A DNA stretch of 64,000 nucleotides from Bryobacterales bacterium (lineage in GTDB: Bacteria > Acidobacteriota > Terriglobia > Bryobacterales > UBA6623). The notes under the pieces are model-generated. The model was not told the DNA's origin. It ran no database searches and was given only the letters and a program-made list of their open reading frames with translations. Below, in pieces: positions 19,400 through 27,249 of the stretch. Both the position numbers and the translations under genes were made by a program. The stretch is taken from positions 39,537-103,536 of the forward strand of contig JAPOOG010000046.1 of NCBI GenBank assembly GCA_026713545.1. Direction: 5' to 3'. How positions within the stretch are numbered: the stretch's first letter is position 1; every line of letters begins with the position of its first letter.

Positions 19400-22300
19400 C
19401 TAGAAAAGCACCTTGAGACCAAATTGCATGATCCTGGGGTCCTGAGCCCCGTTGACAAGAAGCAACCCGAAACTGGGGTTGTCAACATTCGTGAATGCCG
19501 GCGAACCATGACCGGGTATGCCTCTGAAGTTCGTCTGATTGAAGACATTGAACGATTCAATCCGCAACTGCAGCCGTAATCTTTCATTGATCGGAAAGAA
19601 CCTGGCGAGCATCAAGTCCGTACCGGCGAAACCAGGTCCCCGCATGATACTGCGGCCCGCGTTGCCGCGGGTGCCCAAGGCGGTCGTCTGAAAGGCGGCC
19701 TGGTTGAAATAGCCGTTGTTGATCGCATCGTGCCGACTGACGTTGTTCAACCGCCAATCGACGCCGGGGACCACATCGGCCCGATCGATACTGCTGTGTC
19801 CGGGCGAAAGCGAGTTGCCCCTGCTGCTGACGGGAGTAAACGGGTTGCCGCTGCGAATGAAGACCAGCGAAGAGATCTCCCAGTTACTGGCCAGGTATTG
19901 CAGTGCGGGCGGACCCGACCTGACCTTCGGCAGATCCCACACCATCGACGCGTTGACGACATGCGTGCGGTCAAACTCCGACAACCCGCGATTGAACCAT
20001 GGACCGCGCGGGTCCTGGTTGCCGAACGCACCAGCCCAACCAATGTCGTTGGAACCCGTGTCGATGGATTTCGACAAGGTGTAGTTGACAAGAAACGTCA
20101 ATCCTCCGGCATAACGCTTTTCGGCCGTCAACTGCATCGAGTGGTAGAAGGAGTCGGCGATTCCGCTGCTGACGTTGATGGCCTGGAAATTCGGATCGGG
20201 CCGGCGTTCCTGACGGTTGGCCTGAGTGGACTGCCCCGGAATAAAGACGGGGAGGTTGGTCTCATATCCGCCGATGATGTGCGTGCCGCGGCTTCCCACA
20301 TAGGCGCCCCGCAGCAGGACATCGTTGCCCATGTTCCGCTCAATCGTCAGGCTCCAGTTCCAGGTGTTGGGATTTTTCGTATTCGGATCATAGGCCCATT
20401 GAGAGGGAAACGGCAGCGGGACCGCTGAAGACGAATCGGCCGGCGGGATCGGAATACCCACAGTACCGTTGTACGGAGGCGAATCCCAGGGATTCTTGAT
20501 GCTGACGGGATTCACGATGTTGACGTTCCCGGAGGCGTACGGCGAGGCGGACGTGCCGGCGCCTCCCAGCGCAAAGCCGCCTGCCTGCATCTGGCCGAAG
20601 TAGCTTCCGACACCGCCGCGGACCGCCCACTTGCCGGTCCCGCTCGGGTCGTACGCGAATCCGAGCCGGGGGGCGAACTGATTCAAGCGGGCAAACGCGC
20701 TCGTGTCCGGCGTACCGGGATCACCCCAATACAACCAGCCGGGAGGCGCGTTGGGGAATCTCTGGGATTGCTGACCGGGGAACGGCCAAGACATCCAACG
20801 GGTGCCGTCGACGCGGAACTTGTCGCGCGAGTGGGTTCCCGGATCCCAACGAACGCCCATGTTCAGCGTCAGCTTGCGGTTGACGCGGAAATTGTCGTTC
20901 ACGTACAGCGAGGCCAGAATCCGGTAACTGCCCGCGAGACGCGCCTCGCCATAACTCCCCACGCGGTACAGGCTCGCCAGACCCGCCACCGCATCCGCCG
21001 CGGCCAGCCCGGTGAAGGTGTCGGTGAAGGTGAAGCCGCCTCCCGATTGGAGCGGAGGCTCATTGGGGTTCGCATTGTGGTGCTTGGAGTAGAGTCCGCC
21101 GATCGCGATGTCGTGATTTCCCCGGATCCATTTCACGGCGGAGTTGATCTCCCACGAGTGAGTGTCTTTGGCGCTGCAGCGGTCCCAGATTCGGATCCCG
21201 CCGCGGCCGGCAACACCGAAGTTCAGATCCTGACAGCCCGGATCGTTCTGGATGTCCGAGCCGTGAGCCGACCAGGAAGTCAAGAACGGATGCGGCGTCA
21301 GGGCAAAGGGGTTTTTGAGGAAACCGAAGCCGCCCGTAACCAGCACGTTGGGAGAGGCGGTCCAGGTTTCAGTAATCGCCCACGTGATGGCTTCGGTCGT
21401 GTTGCCCCCGTCGTTGATTCCGACGTTCCACAAAGCATCCTGGGCATCGTTGAAAGCGCCGCCGAACTTGTTGCCGTAGATGAAACGCCCCATGATCGAA
21501 TGATCGCCCAGGATGGCGTCCACGCGGTTGATCCACTGATACTGATCTTGCGCGGCCGGAATGAAATGGGGAATGAGGTACCCTACCGAGGGTGAATCGG
21601 GCGTGTGCTGGGACAAGATGCTGCCCATGATCGGGTCCACTCTCGTGGCCGGCATGGTGTTGTTGGGGTAGGGCATACCCAGAGAGCCGCAATCTTTGTT
21701 GGCTGTCAAGGGATCAAAGATGGCGCCCGAATCGACCGAGATCATCGAGCCGTCGCAGGCCGGGGAGGGCACCGAGCGCATCATACCGGTCAGGTGCTCC
21801 GTAAAGTCGCCTCTCTTCTCGAGCGCGGTCCAGCTCTGGTGAAAACCGGGAGACCCCGGCTTGCGGACCGGCGTTGACTGGTATGAATTCATCCAGAAAA
21901 ACTTGTTGCGCCCGTCGAACACTTTCGGAATGTAAAAGGGTCCGCCGATGGCCCAGCCGTACTGGTTGCGCTTCAGACCGTCGTCCTGGCCTCGAGTGTC
22001 GAAGGCGTTGCGGGCGTTGAAGTAGCCGTTGCGCACGAACTCGAAAATCGATCCATGAAGCTGATTGGTTCCCTTCTTGGTCACGGCGCTGAGCTGTGCC
22101 CCGGGGTTGCCGCCCATCTCGGCGGAGTATTGCGCCGTGTTCAAAGTGAACTCCTCCACGGCATCGGGATTGGGGTAGATGTTCGACACCCGGCGCTCCA
22201 TGAACTGGTTTCCCATGCCGTCCAGCATGTATGAGTTACCCTGGGTCCGATTGCCGTTGACGACCGTCGTTGTCGTGTCAAACCCGGAGGTACCGGCATA

Positions 22301-22840
22301 GAAAGCGGTGGACCTGTCGGTGACCGACGCTCCGGCGACCGTCAGGGAAAGCTGCGTGACGTCACGACCGTTCAGCGGCAACTCGACCACGCGCTTCGAA
22401 TCGACCGTTTGCGAGAGTTGGGAAGTATAGGTGTTCGTCAACTCGGCGGCGGCTATCACCTCGACGGTTTCGGTCACCGCACCGAGAACGAGCTCGACGT
22501 TGCGGCGAACCGTCTCATTGGTCTGCAGCAAGACGTCGGTGACGCGCGCAACGTTGAACCCCTCCTGGGACACCTCGATGTCGTAGGTGTCCGCCGTGAG
22601 CTGCTGCACGACATAGCTTCCAACAGCATTGGTATTGACAACTCTTGTCAGGCCGGTGCTGGTGGAGATCACCTTCACCTCGGCGCCCGGTATGGCCGCT
22701 GCGTTCGGGTCGGTGATGGTGCCAAAGATGCTGGACCCGGCAGTCACTTGGGCGAAGCCGACGTCCGGGGTGTGAAAACTAAAAAGCGCCGCGAGAAGCG
22801 GCGCTGCCAGAAACAGAAATCGTGAACGGCTGTAAGACAC
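19400..22840 (-). CDS. Oar-like TonB-dependent receptor with carboxypeptidase-regulatory-like domain
   Basis: About 1146 residues. I place the start at GTG 22840 because GGAGG lies 8 nt upstream (22849-22853); an in-frame TTG at 22855 is the alternative. A signal peptide (FLFLAAPLLAALFSF) precedes a CarboxypepD_reg-like Ig fold (about 35-110: IFGTITDPNAAAIPGAEVKV, YDIEVSQEGFNVARVTDVLL). The plug follows (VVELPLNGRDVTQLSL, GNRTQGNSYMLDGMGN), then a very large beta-barrel ending in the outer-membrane sorting-type aromatic end (MQFGLKVLF). This size and architecture are typical of the acidobacterial Oar-like transporter family. It should import, or bind at the surface, a large substrate such as oligosaccharide. 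It is preceded by three perfect 21-bp repeats. Confidence 0.93.
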   Translation of the reverse strand: MSYSRSRFLFLAAPLLAALFSFHTPDVGFAQVTAGSSIFGTITDPNAAAIPGAEVKVISTSTGLTRVVNTNAVGSYVVQQLTADTYDIEVSQEGFNVARVTDVLLQTNETVRRNVELVLGAVTETVEVIAAAELTNTYTSQLSQTVDSKRVVELPLNGRDVTQLSLTVAGASVTDRSTAFYAGTSGFDTTTTVVNGNRTQGNSYMLDGMGNQFMERRVSNIYPNPDAVEEFTLNTAQYSAEMGGNPGAQLSAVTKKGTNQLHGSIFEFVRNGYFNARNAFDTRGQDDGLKRNQYGWAIGGPFYIPKVFDGRNKFFWMNSYQSTPVRKPGSPGFHQSWTALEKRGDFTEHLTGMMRSVPSPACDGSMISVDSGAIFDPLTANKDCGSLGMPYPNNTMPATRVDPIMGSILSQHTPDSPSVGYLIPHFIPAAQDQYQWINRVDAILGDHSIMGRFIYGNKFGGAFNDAQDALWNVGINDGGNTTEAITWAITETWTASPNVLVTGGFGFLKNPFALTPHPFLTSWSAHGSDIQNDPGCQDLNFGVAGRGGIRIWDRCSAKDTHSWEINSAVKWIRGNHDIAIGGLYSKHHNANPNEPPLQSGGGFTFTDTFTGLAAADAVAGLASLYRVGSYGEARLAGSYRILASLYVNDNFRVNRKLTLNMGVRWDPGTHSRDKFRVDGTRWMSWPFPGQQSQRFPNAPPGWLYWGDPGTPDTSAFARLNQFAPRLGFAYDPSGTGKWAVRGGVGSYFGQMQAGGFALGGAGTSASPYASGNVNIVNPVSIKNPWDSPPYNGTVGIPIPPADSSSAVPLPFPSQWAYDPNTKNPNTWNWSLTIERNMGNDVLLRGAYVGSRGTHIIGGYETNLPVFIPGQSTQANRQERRPDPNFQAINVSSGIADSFYHSMQLTAEKRYAGGLTFLVNYTLSKSIDTGSNDIGWAGAFGNQDPRGPWFNRGLSEFDRTHVVNASMVWDLPKVRSGPPALQYLASNWEISSLVFIRSGNPFTPVSSRGNSLSPGHSSIDRADVVPGVDWRLNNVSRHDAINNGYFNQAAFQTTALGTRGNAGRSIMRGPGFAGTDLMLARFFPINERLRLQLRIESFNVFNQTNFRGIPGHGSPAFTNVDNPSFGLLLVNGAQDPRIMQFGLKVLF

Positions 22841-22898
22841 TTCGAAAACCTCCAAGCCTTCTTAGGATGAACGACTGGGACTTCGAACTACATACAGC

Positions 22899-22961
22899 AT
22901 ACGTACGGATGTGCTGCCTATACGTACGGATGTGCTGCCTATACGTACGGATGTGCTGCCT
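22899..22961. repeat. Three perfect tandem 21-bp repeats upstream of the TonB receptor
   Basis: Units run 22899-22919, 22920-22940 and 22941-22961 and are identical; each contains ATACGTACGGATGTGCTG and the palindromic core TACGTA. They lie 59-121 bp before the receptor start codon, where promoter or operator sites would be. Two helical turns (21 bp) of spacing would place bound proteins on one face of the DNA. A replication-slippage microsatellite without function is possible. Confidence 0.75.
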
Positions 22962-23196
22962 AATCGTAGACTGCGATTCACCAATAGTCAAGCCTTTTTT
23001 CTGCCAACGCAATAGAGAAAGCTCCCCTGTTCGTGCGATCCGGAACGTTGACCTTTCTCAGGATGGGTCCATCTTGCGATTGCCGCAGCGGCAGCAGCCC
23101 GGAGGGCGACGGGAGCCGCGGCGAACGACGCTCGTCGTGAGGACTGCCGAGAACGGCAGACGGCACGCGGACACTGGCTCAGGGCAATATTTTTTA

Positions 23197-23244
23197 GTGA
23201 ACAATAGCGAACAATAGTGAACAATGGCGAACAGAAGTGAACAG
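23197..23244. repeat. Decamer tandem repeat array
   Basis: Five imperfect 10-bp units of the form GTGAACAATA / GCGAACAATA / GTGAACAATG / GCGAACAGAA / GTGAACAG. It follows directly on an AATATTTTTTA stretch inside copy 1 of the 0.5-kb unit. Copy 2 has a diverged counterpart (GGGAAATGGC GGGAAATGC). Confidence 0.7.
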
Positions 23245-24032
23245 GAAAGCAGTGATTGTGCGACAGGCGCGGCGGCCCGGGCGGCGGCTGTTGGTTGTGC
23301 GAACCTATCGCACCCACGTCGAACCGCATGGCGATAAAGGCCATGATGCATGTCTCGGGAAAAGCCGTGTTTCGTGTCTCGTATCTGGTGATTCGCGACC
23401 TGCACGGACCTTGCCTCACCACTTGGTGAGAAAGGCAGGCCGGGATTGCGCACCTCTGTCGTCATGCCAGGCAGGCCGGAGCGGGGAAAACAAGACTGAA
23501 GGGCTTCAATACCACGAGTTTCCGAGCATGGGTTCATCTTGCGATTGCCGTAGCGGCAGCAGTCCGGAGGGCGCCGGGAACTGCGGCGATCGGCGCGAGG
23601 CCTGCCGAGAACGGCGGACGATGTGCGGAAACTGGCTCAGGAGTAAATTTTTTACCGGGAAATGGCGGGAAATGCGGGGAAGTGGTGGGTAGAGAAGCCG
23701 TAACTCGCAGGTGGGCGCGGCGGTCCAGATGGCGGTTTCTGGTCATTTTGTTTTTTGCGCCTTGCGCACCCACGGGGAACCGAACGGCCGTAAAAGCCGT
23801 GTTTGGTGTCTCGGGAATAGCCGTGTTTGGTGTCTCGTGATTCGTGAAAACCATTGGCGGGGGACTGGTTCGATCCAGAAGAAATGTCTGACGGACGGTG
23901 AACCCCAAAAGCCGCGTTTCGTGATTCGCGTCTCGTGATTCGGGGTCCACACAGACATCGCTTCGCCACCTGGTGTTACATGCAAGGCAGGATTCCCGCC
24001 TCGCTGTATTCATGCTACGCAGGCCGGAGCGG

Positions 24033-24057
24033 AAAAAAAAGACTGAAGGGCTTCAGT
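24033..24057 (-). terminator. Intrinsic-terminator-like hairpin with T-run (minus strand)
   Basis: On the minus strand ACTGAAGCCCTTCAGT (24042-24057) forms a 6-bp stem with a GCCC loop, then C and eight T. It lies downstream of the minus-strand TPR gene ending at 24184, so it could end that transcript. The same module recurs at 27028-27053, 41328-41353 and 41553-41577, and as a degraded copy at 23495-23510. Confidence 0.6.
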
Positions 24058-24183
24058 ACCAAGATGCAACGTTTCTCCTGCCTGTCCCTGCCTCGCCGGC
24101 AGGCAGGCGGCAGACAGATGTTTCGTGATTCGGGTCTCGTGCCCCATGCGGACTTCGCCTCGCCGCGTGGGGAGACATGCAGG

Positions 24184-25194
24184 TCAGTTGATCGGCATGG
24201 ACTGGCGTAACTCATCCGCAACGGCCATCTGCTTTTTGGCCAACGCGGGCCGGTTGGTCCTGTGATAGATGCGCGCAAGTTGAAAGTGGGCTTCGTAGTT
24301 CCTTGGATCCATGTCGATGGCGCGCTTCAGCGTGTTTTCGGCCACGAAGTAGCGCTCCTGCTGAGAATACACTTTCGCCAATAGCACATAGGACCGAGCG
24401 GACCGCAGGTTGAGCCAAATGGCTCTCTGCAGCGGATCGACCGCTTCATCGAATCTTCCCAGCCGGAAGTAGGCGTCGCCAAGATAATGCCAGGCGTTGG
24501 AGTGCCCGGGGTTGGAGACCAACTCTTTTCGGAAATACTTCGCGGCTTGTTCGAACCGCCCGCGAGTAAGAGCGATCAACCCCAGCTTGTGGGCAACCAG
24601 CGGCAGGTCAGGCTGCTTCTCGAGCGCCGCGAGAATCATGGCCTCCGCGTCGTCCACGTAATTCTCCTGTGACATCAGGTCAGCGGCGAGGACGTACGCC
24701 TGGGGGGTTTCGGGATCGATCCCGAACAGTTCGGCGAAGCTTCGCCTCGTGTTCGGGCCGTCGTGGGTGGCAAGATACGCCATCGCCAAGGTGTAGGAGA
24801 TGTTGGGGTCTCCGTGGGACCACGCGACGGCCTTCTCGAGCAAGGGCAGCGCGTCTTGCGCCCGGTTGCTGAAGTAGTAGGCCATGGCGAGGATCTCCAC
24901 CGTCTGTTTCCACTGGGGGGAGTTCTCGGGCTCAAGCGGCAGAGCGGCCGAGAGGTGGCGGATGGCCCGGATGAAATCGGGCTTCTGATAGTAGGCCAGC
25001 CCCAAACCATGCTGAGCCTCCGCCAGACTCGCGTCCCTCTCCACCCAAGGCTTCAACTCCTGAATGACACCGTCCAGATCGCCCCTGCCGAACAGTTGCT
25101 CGGCCCGGTCCAGAGCAGCCCCGTACTCGCCGACCGCGGGACCCTGCGCAAAAGCGTGGCTCGAAACCACCAGTAGCAATACCGTTACCCACAT
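24184..25194 (-). CDS. Exported TPR repeat protein
   Basis: About 336 residues from ATG 25194, chosen because it begins a signal peptide directly (WVTVLLLVVSSHAFAQ). The frame is open up to an ATG at 25374, which would add a 60-residue basic extension of unclear meaning. Eight or so TPR units follow (LFGRGDLDGVIQELKPWVE, GRFEQAAKYFRKELVSNPGH, YLGDAYFRLGRFDEAVDPLQ, LKRAIDMDPRNYEAHFQLA). It is the third gene of the PSD1 -> DUF1501 -> TPR set. Its TGA is immediately followed on the minus strand by CCTGCATGTC, the terminus of the intergenic repeat element. Confidence 0.85.
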   Translation of the reverse strand: MWVTVLLLVVSSHAFAQGPAVGEYGAALDRAEQLFGRGDLDGVIQELKPWVERDASLAEAQHGLGLAYYQKPDFIRAIRHLSAALPLEPENSPQWKQTVEILAMAYYFSNRAQDALPLLEKAVAWSHGDPNISYTLAMAYLATHDGPNTRRSFAELFGIDPETPQAYVLAADLMSQENYVDDAEAMILAALEKQPDLPLVAHKLGLIALTRGRFEQAAKYFRKELVSNPGHSNAWHYLGDAYFRLGRFDEAVDPLQRAIWLNLRSARSYVLLAKVYSQQERYFVAENTLKRAIDMDPRNYEAHFQLARIYHRTNRPALAKKQMAVADELRQSMPIN

Positions 25195-25383
25195 CGCCAG
25201 TTTTCTTCGCTCGCCAAGGTTCGCATTCGAGTCAAGTTCACGGGGCGATCCGCAAGTCCTACTTGTCGGTCTGAGGCAGAGCCTCGCTCGTCTCATCTCC
25301 AGAACGGCCGAGCGGCCCCTCGAAATGATCTTGATCTCCTGCCGGCGCAGCATGGGATCGTGCATCTCCTTCATGGTTTCTCT

Positions 25384-26838
25384 TCAGGCAATCAGCTTGT
25401 GCGCGACGTTGCCGGCGACATCGGTGAGGCGGAAATCACGTCCGCCGTAATGATAGGTGAGCCTGGTGTGGTCGAGGCCGAGCAGGTGCAGGATGGTGGC
25501 GTGCAGGTCGTGGATGTGCATGCGATCCTCCACGGCGTGGTAGCCGAAATCGTCCGTCGCGCCGTAGATGAAGCCGGGTTTCACGCCGCCGCCGGCCATC
25601 CAGATGCTGTAGCCGTAGGGGTTGTGGTCGCGCCCGTCCGCCTCGGCGAACGGGGTGCGTCCGAACTCCCCGCCCCACACCACGAGTGTCTCTTCGAGCA
25701 GTCCGCGCGACTTCAAATCGCGGATCAGCCCTGCCATCGGTTTATCGATCTCTCGGGCGCTGGCATAGTGGAGCTTGGCGAGTTCGCTGTGGTGATCCCA
25801 CTTCTCTTCCATACCGCTGTGCGTGCATTGCACGAAGCGGACGCCGCGCTCGACGAAGCGCCGGGCCAGAAGACATTGCCAACCGAAGTCACGCGTCAGC
25901 GGATGGTCGAGTCCGTACAGCTTCCTGACGGCTTCGGATTCCCTCTCGACATCGAGCGCTTCGGGGGCCTCGGCCTGCATGCGGAAAGCGAGTTCAAGAG
26001 CCTGGATGCGGGCTTCGAGGTGGGGGTCTTCCCGGCGTTCCTGCTGGTGGAGGTGGTTGACCTTGCGGAGCATGTCCAGCTCATAGCGCTGTTGCTCGGA
26101 AGTAAGTCGTTCATGGGCGAGATAAGCGATCGGCTCGGCCTCGATATCCTTCACGTCCATGAACGAGTTGCCAATCGGAGTGCCCTGGTAAGCGCCGGGG
26201 AGAAAGCTGCTGCTCCAGTTCTTCTCGCCGCCATGCCACAAGGTCGGCTTGATGGTGATAAAGCCGGGGAGGTTGCGGTTCTCGGTTCCGAGGCCCTGCA
26301 TCACCCAAGAACCCATGCTCGGCCGCGTGAAGGAGAAGGTTCCGGTGTGAAGCTGCAGCATCGCCGCGCCGTGGTCGACGCCATCTCCCACCATGGAGCG
26401 AATGACGCACAGCTCATCGACCACGCCGCCGACGTGGGGAAACAAGCTGCTGACCGGGATGCCGCTTTGGCCGCAGCGTTTGAAGGGAAACGGTGACTTC
26501 ATCAAGCCGCCGACATGGCGGTCGGCAAACTGAAGCGATTTCTTGAAAGGAAGCGGCTTGCCGTGATCGGCGTCGAGGCGCGGCTTGGGGGCGAACGAGT
26601 CGATATGCGAAACCCCGCCGTGCATGAAGAGGAAGATCACGCTCTTCGCCTTCGGCGCAAAATGAGGTTCGCGAGCGTCGAGCGGGTTTGTAACGGCCGG
26701 CGCCGCGAAGAGGTTATTGTCTTCGGCCATCACGCCCATCAGGCCTAGAGCGCCAAAGCCGAGAGCGCTGCGGCGCAGCAGGGCGCGCCGCGAGACGGGT
26801 CGTCGAAGGACGCTGGAAACTGGCTTGTCAGCCTGCAT
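25384..26838 (-). CDS. DUF1501 family Tat-exported protein
   Basis: 484 residues. A long basic n-region leads to a twin-arginine signal (SRRALLRRSALGFGALGLMG). Family motifs: MHGGVSHIDSFAPKP, RSMVGDGVDHGAAMLQLHTG, GSWVMQGLGTENRNLPGF, CLLARRFVERGVRFVQ, GGEFGRTPFAEADGRDHNP and a C-terminal YGGRDFRLTDVAGNV. The start codon at 26838 and the sequence just before it (GGTGAGAAATGCAGG) lie inside the terminus of the repeat element 26832-27249, so the element supplies the ATG. The PSD1 partner ends at 27250, more than 400 bp upstream, unlike the close spacing of the other five pairs; the element separates the two. Confidence 0.92.
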   Translation of the reverse strand: MQADKPVSSVLRRPVSRRALLRRSALGFGALGLMGVMAEDNNLFAAPAVTNPLDAREPHFAPKAKSVIFLFMHGGVSHIDSFAPKPRLDADHGKPLPFKKSLQFADRHVGGLMKSPFPFKRCGQSGIPVSSLFPHVGGVVDELCVIRSMVGDGVDHGAAMLQLHTGTFSFTRPSMGSWVMQGLGTENRNLPGFITIKPTLWHGGEKNWSSSFLPGAYQGTPIGNSFMDVKDIEAEPIAYLAHERLTSEQQRYELDMLRKVNHLHQQERREDPHLEARIQALELAFRMQAEAPEALDVERESEAVRKLYGLDHPLTRDFGWQCLLARRFVERGVRFVQCTHSGMEEKWDHHSELAKLHYASAREIDKPMAGLIRDLKSRGLLEETLVVWGGEFGRTPFAEADGRDHNPYGYSIWMAGGGVKPGFIYGATDDFGYHAVEDRMHIHDLHATILHLLGLDHTRLTYHYGGRDFRLTDVAGNVAHKLIA

Positions 26839-27249
26839 TTCTCACCACCCGCCGGTCGAAGCACGCGAGAGAAAGGCCGTGTTGCGTGTCTCGTGTCTCG
26901 TGTCTCGTGTCTCGTGAAAAGCATAAAGGCCGTGTTGCCGTCGTGGGGGCAGCCTCTACAGCGAGCGCCACGCCGACGGCAAGTCGATCATTACCCTCGC
27001 TGTCCTCATGCTATGCCGGCCGGGGCGAAAAAAAAAGACTGAAGGGCTTCAGTACCCCAATGCACTGTTTCGTCACTCGTGATTCGTGTTTCGTGTTTCG
27101 TGAAAACCCGTAAAGGCCGTGTTGCGTGTCTCGCAACCCGAGGGCCGAAGGAGGCGATACGGCCGCTACACTTGCGCGCCAAGCGGCTCGCGCCTCGTCC
27201 TGACGGCCCTCTCACCCACTTCGCCTCGCCGCGCGGTGAGACATGCAGG
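26832..27249. mobile_element. Inverted-repeat-bounded non-coding element (418 bp) between PSD1 and DUF1501
   Basis: The left end is CCTGCATTTCTCACCACCC and the right end GGTGAGACATGCAGG, an imperfect terminal inverted repeat. Inside are two heptamer arrays, (TCGTGTC)n at 26884-26917 and (TCGTGNN)n at 27070-27106, a minus-strand terminator-like hairpin (27028-27053) and a shared GCGCCAAGCGGCTCGCGCC segment near the right end. It has no coding capacity. It fills the space exactly from the DUF1501 start codon to the PSD1 stop codon. TCAG flanks both ends, a possible 4-bp target duplication, although other copies do not show this clearly. No transposase is visible in the window. Confidence 0.7.
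27028..27053 (-). terminator. Intrinsic-terminator-like hairpin with nine-T run (minus strand)
   Basis: ACTGAAGCCCTTCAGT (27038-27053 on the minus strand) followed by C and TTTTTTTTT. It is located after the PSD1 stop (27250) and before the DUF1501 start (26838), so it could uncouple expression of the pair. Same module as at 24033 and 41328. Confidence 0.6.

Larger units (their letters stand above)
23064..24066. repeat. Tandem duplication of a ~0.5-kb non-coding unit with conserved hairpins
   Basis: Copy 1 starts at 23064 and copy 2 at 23529, both with CATCTTGCGATTGCCG and both ending in the GACTGAAGGGCTTCA motif. Two small hairpins are conserved: TGCCGCAGCGGCA versus TGCCGTAGCGGCA, and CTGCCGAGAACGGCAG versus CTGCCGAGAACGGCGG. 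The substitutions keep base pairing through G-U pairs. After the hairpins, both copies have a T-run and then short A/G-rich repeats (decamers in copy 1). Confidence 0.65.
22962..24183. repeat. Composite intergenic repeat field ending in a CATGCAGG element terminus
   Basis: About 1.2 kb without a credible gene. It contains two tandem copies of a larger unit (23064-23528 and 23529-24066), several heptamer arrays of the TCGTGNN type (for example near 23815-23850 and 23915-23942), element-terminus-like sequences (GGTGAGAAAGGCAGG ending at 23442, GGAGACATGCAGG ending at 24183) and two copies of the ACTGAAG-GG-CTTCAGT hairpin. The right boundary is flush with the TGA of the TPR gene at 24184. It looks like nested or repeatedly recombined copies of the inverted-repeat element family described at 26832-27249 and 45447-45623. 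Confidence 0.7.

Noticed and set aside
24184..25374. Longer version of the TPR gene with a 60-residue basic N-terminus
   Set aside because: The internal ATG at 25194 starts a normal signal peptide; the extension would bury that signal 60 residues inside. The longer form cannot be fully excluded.
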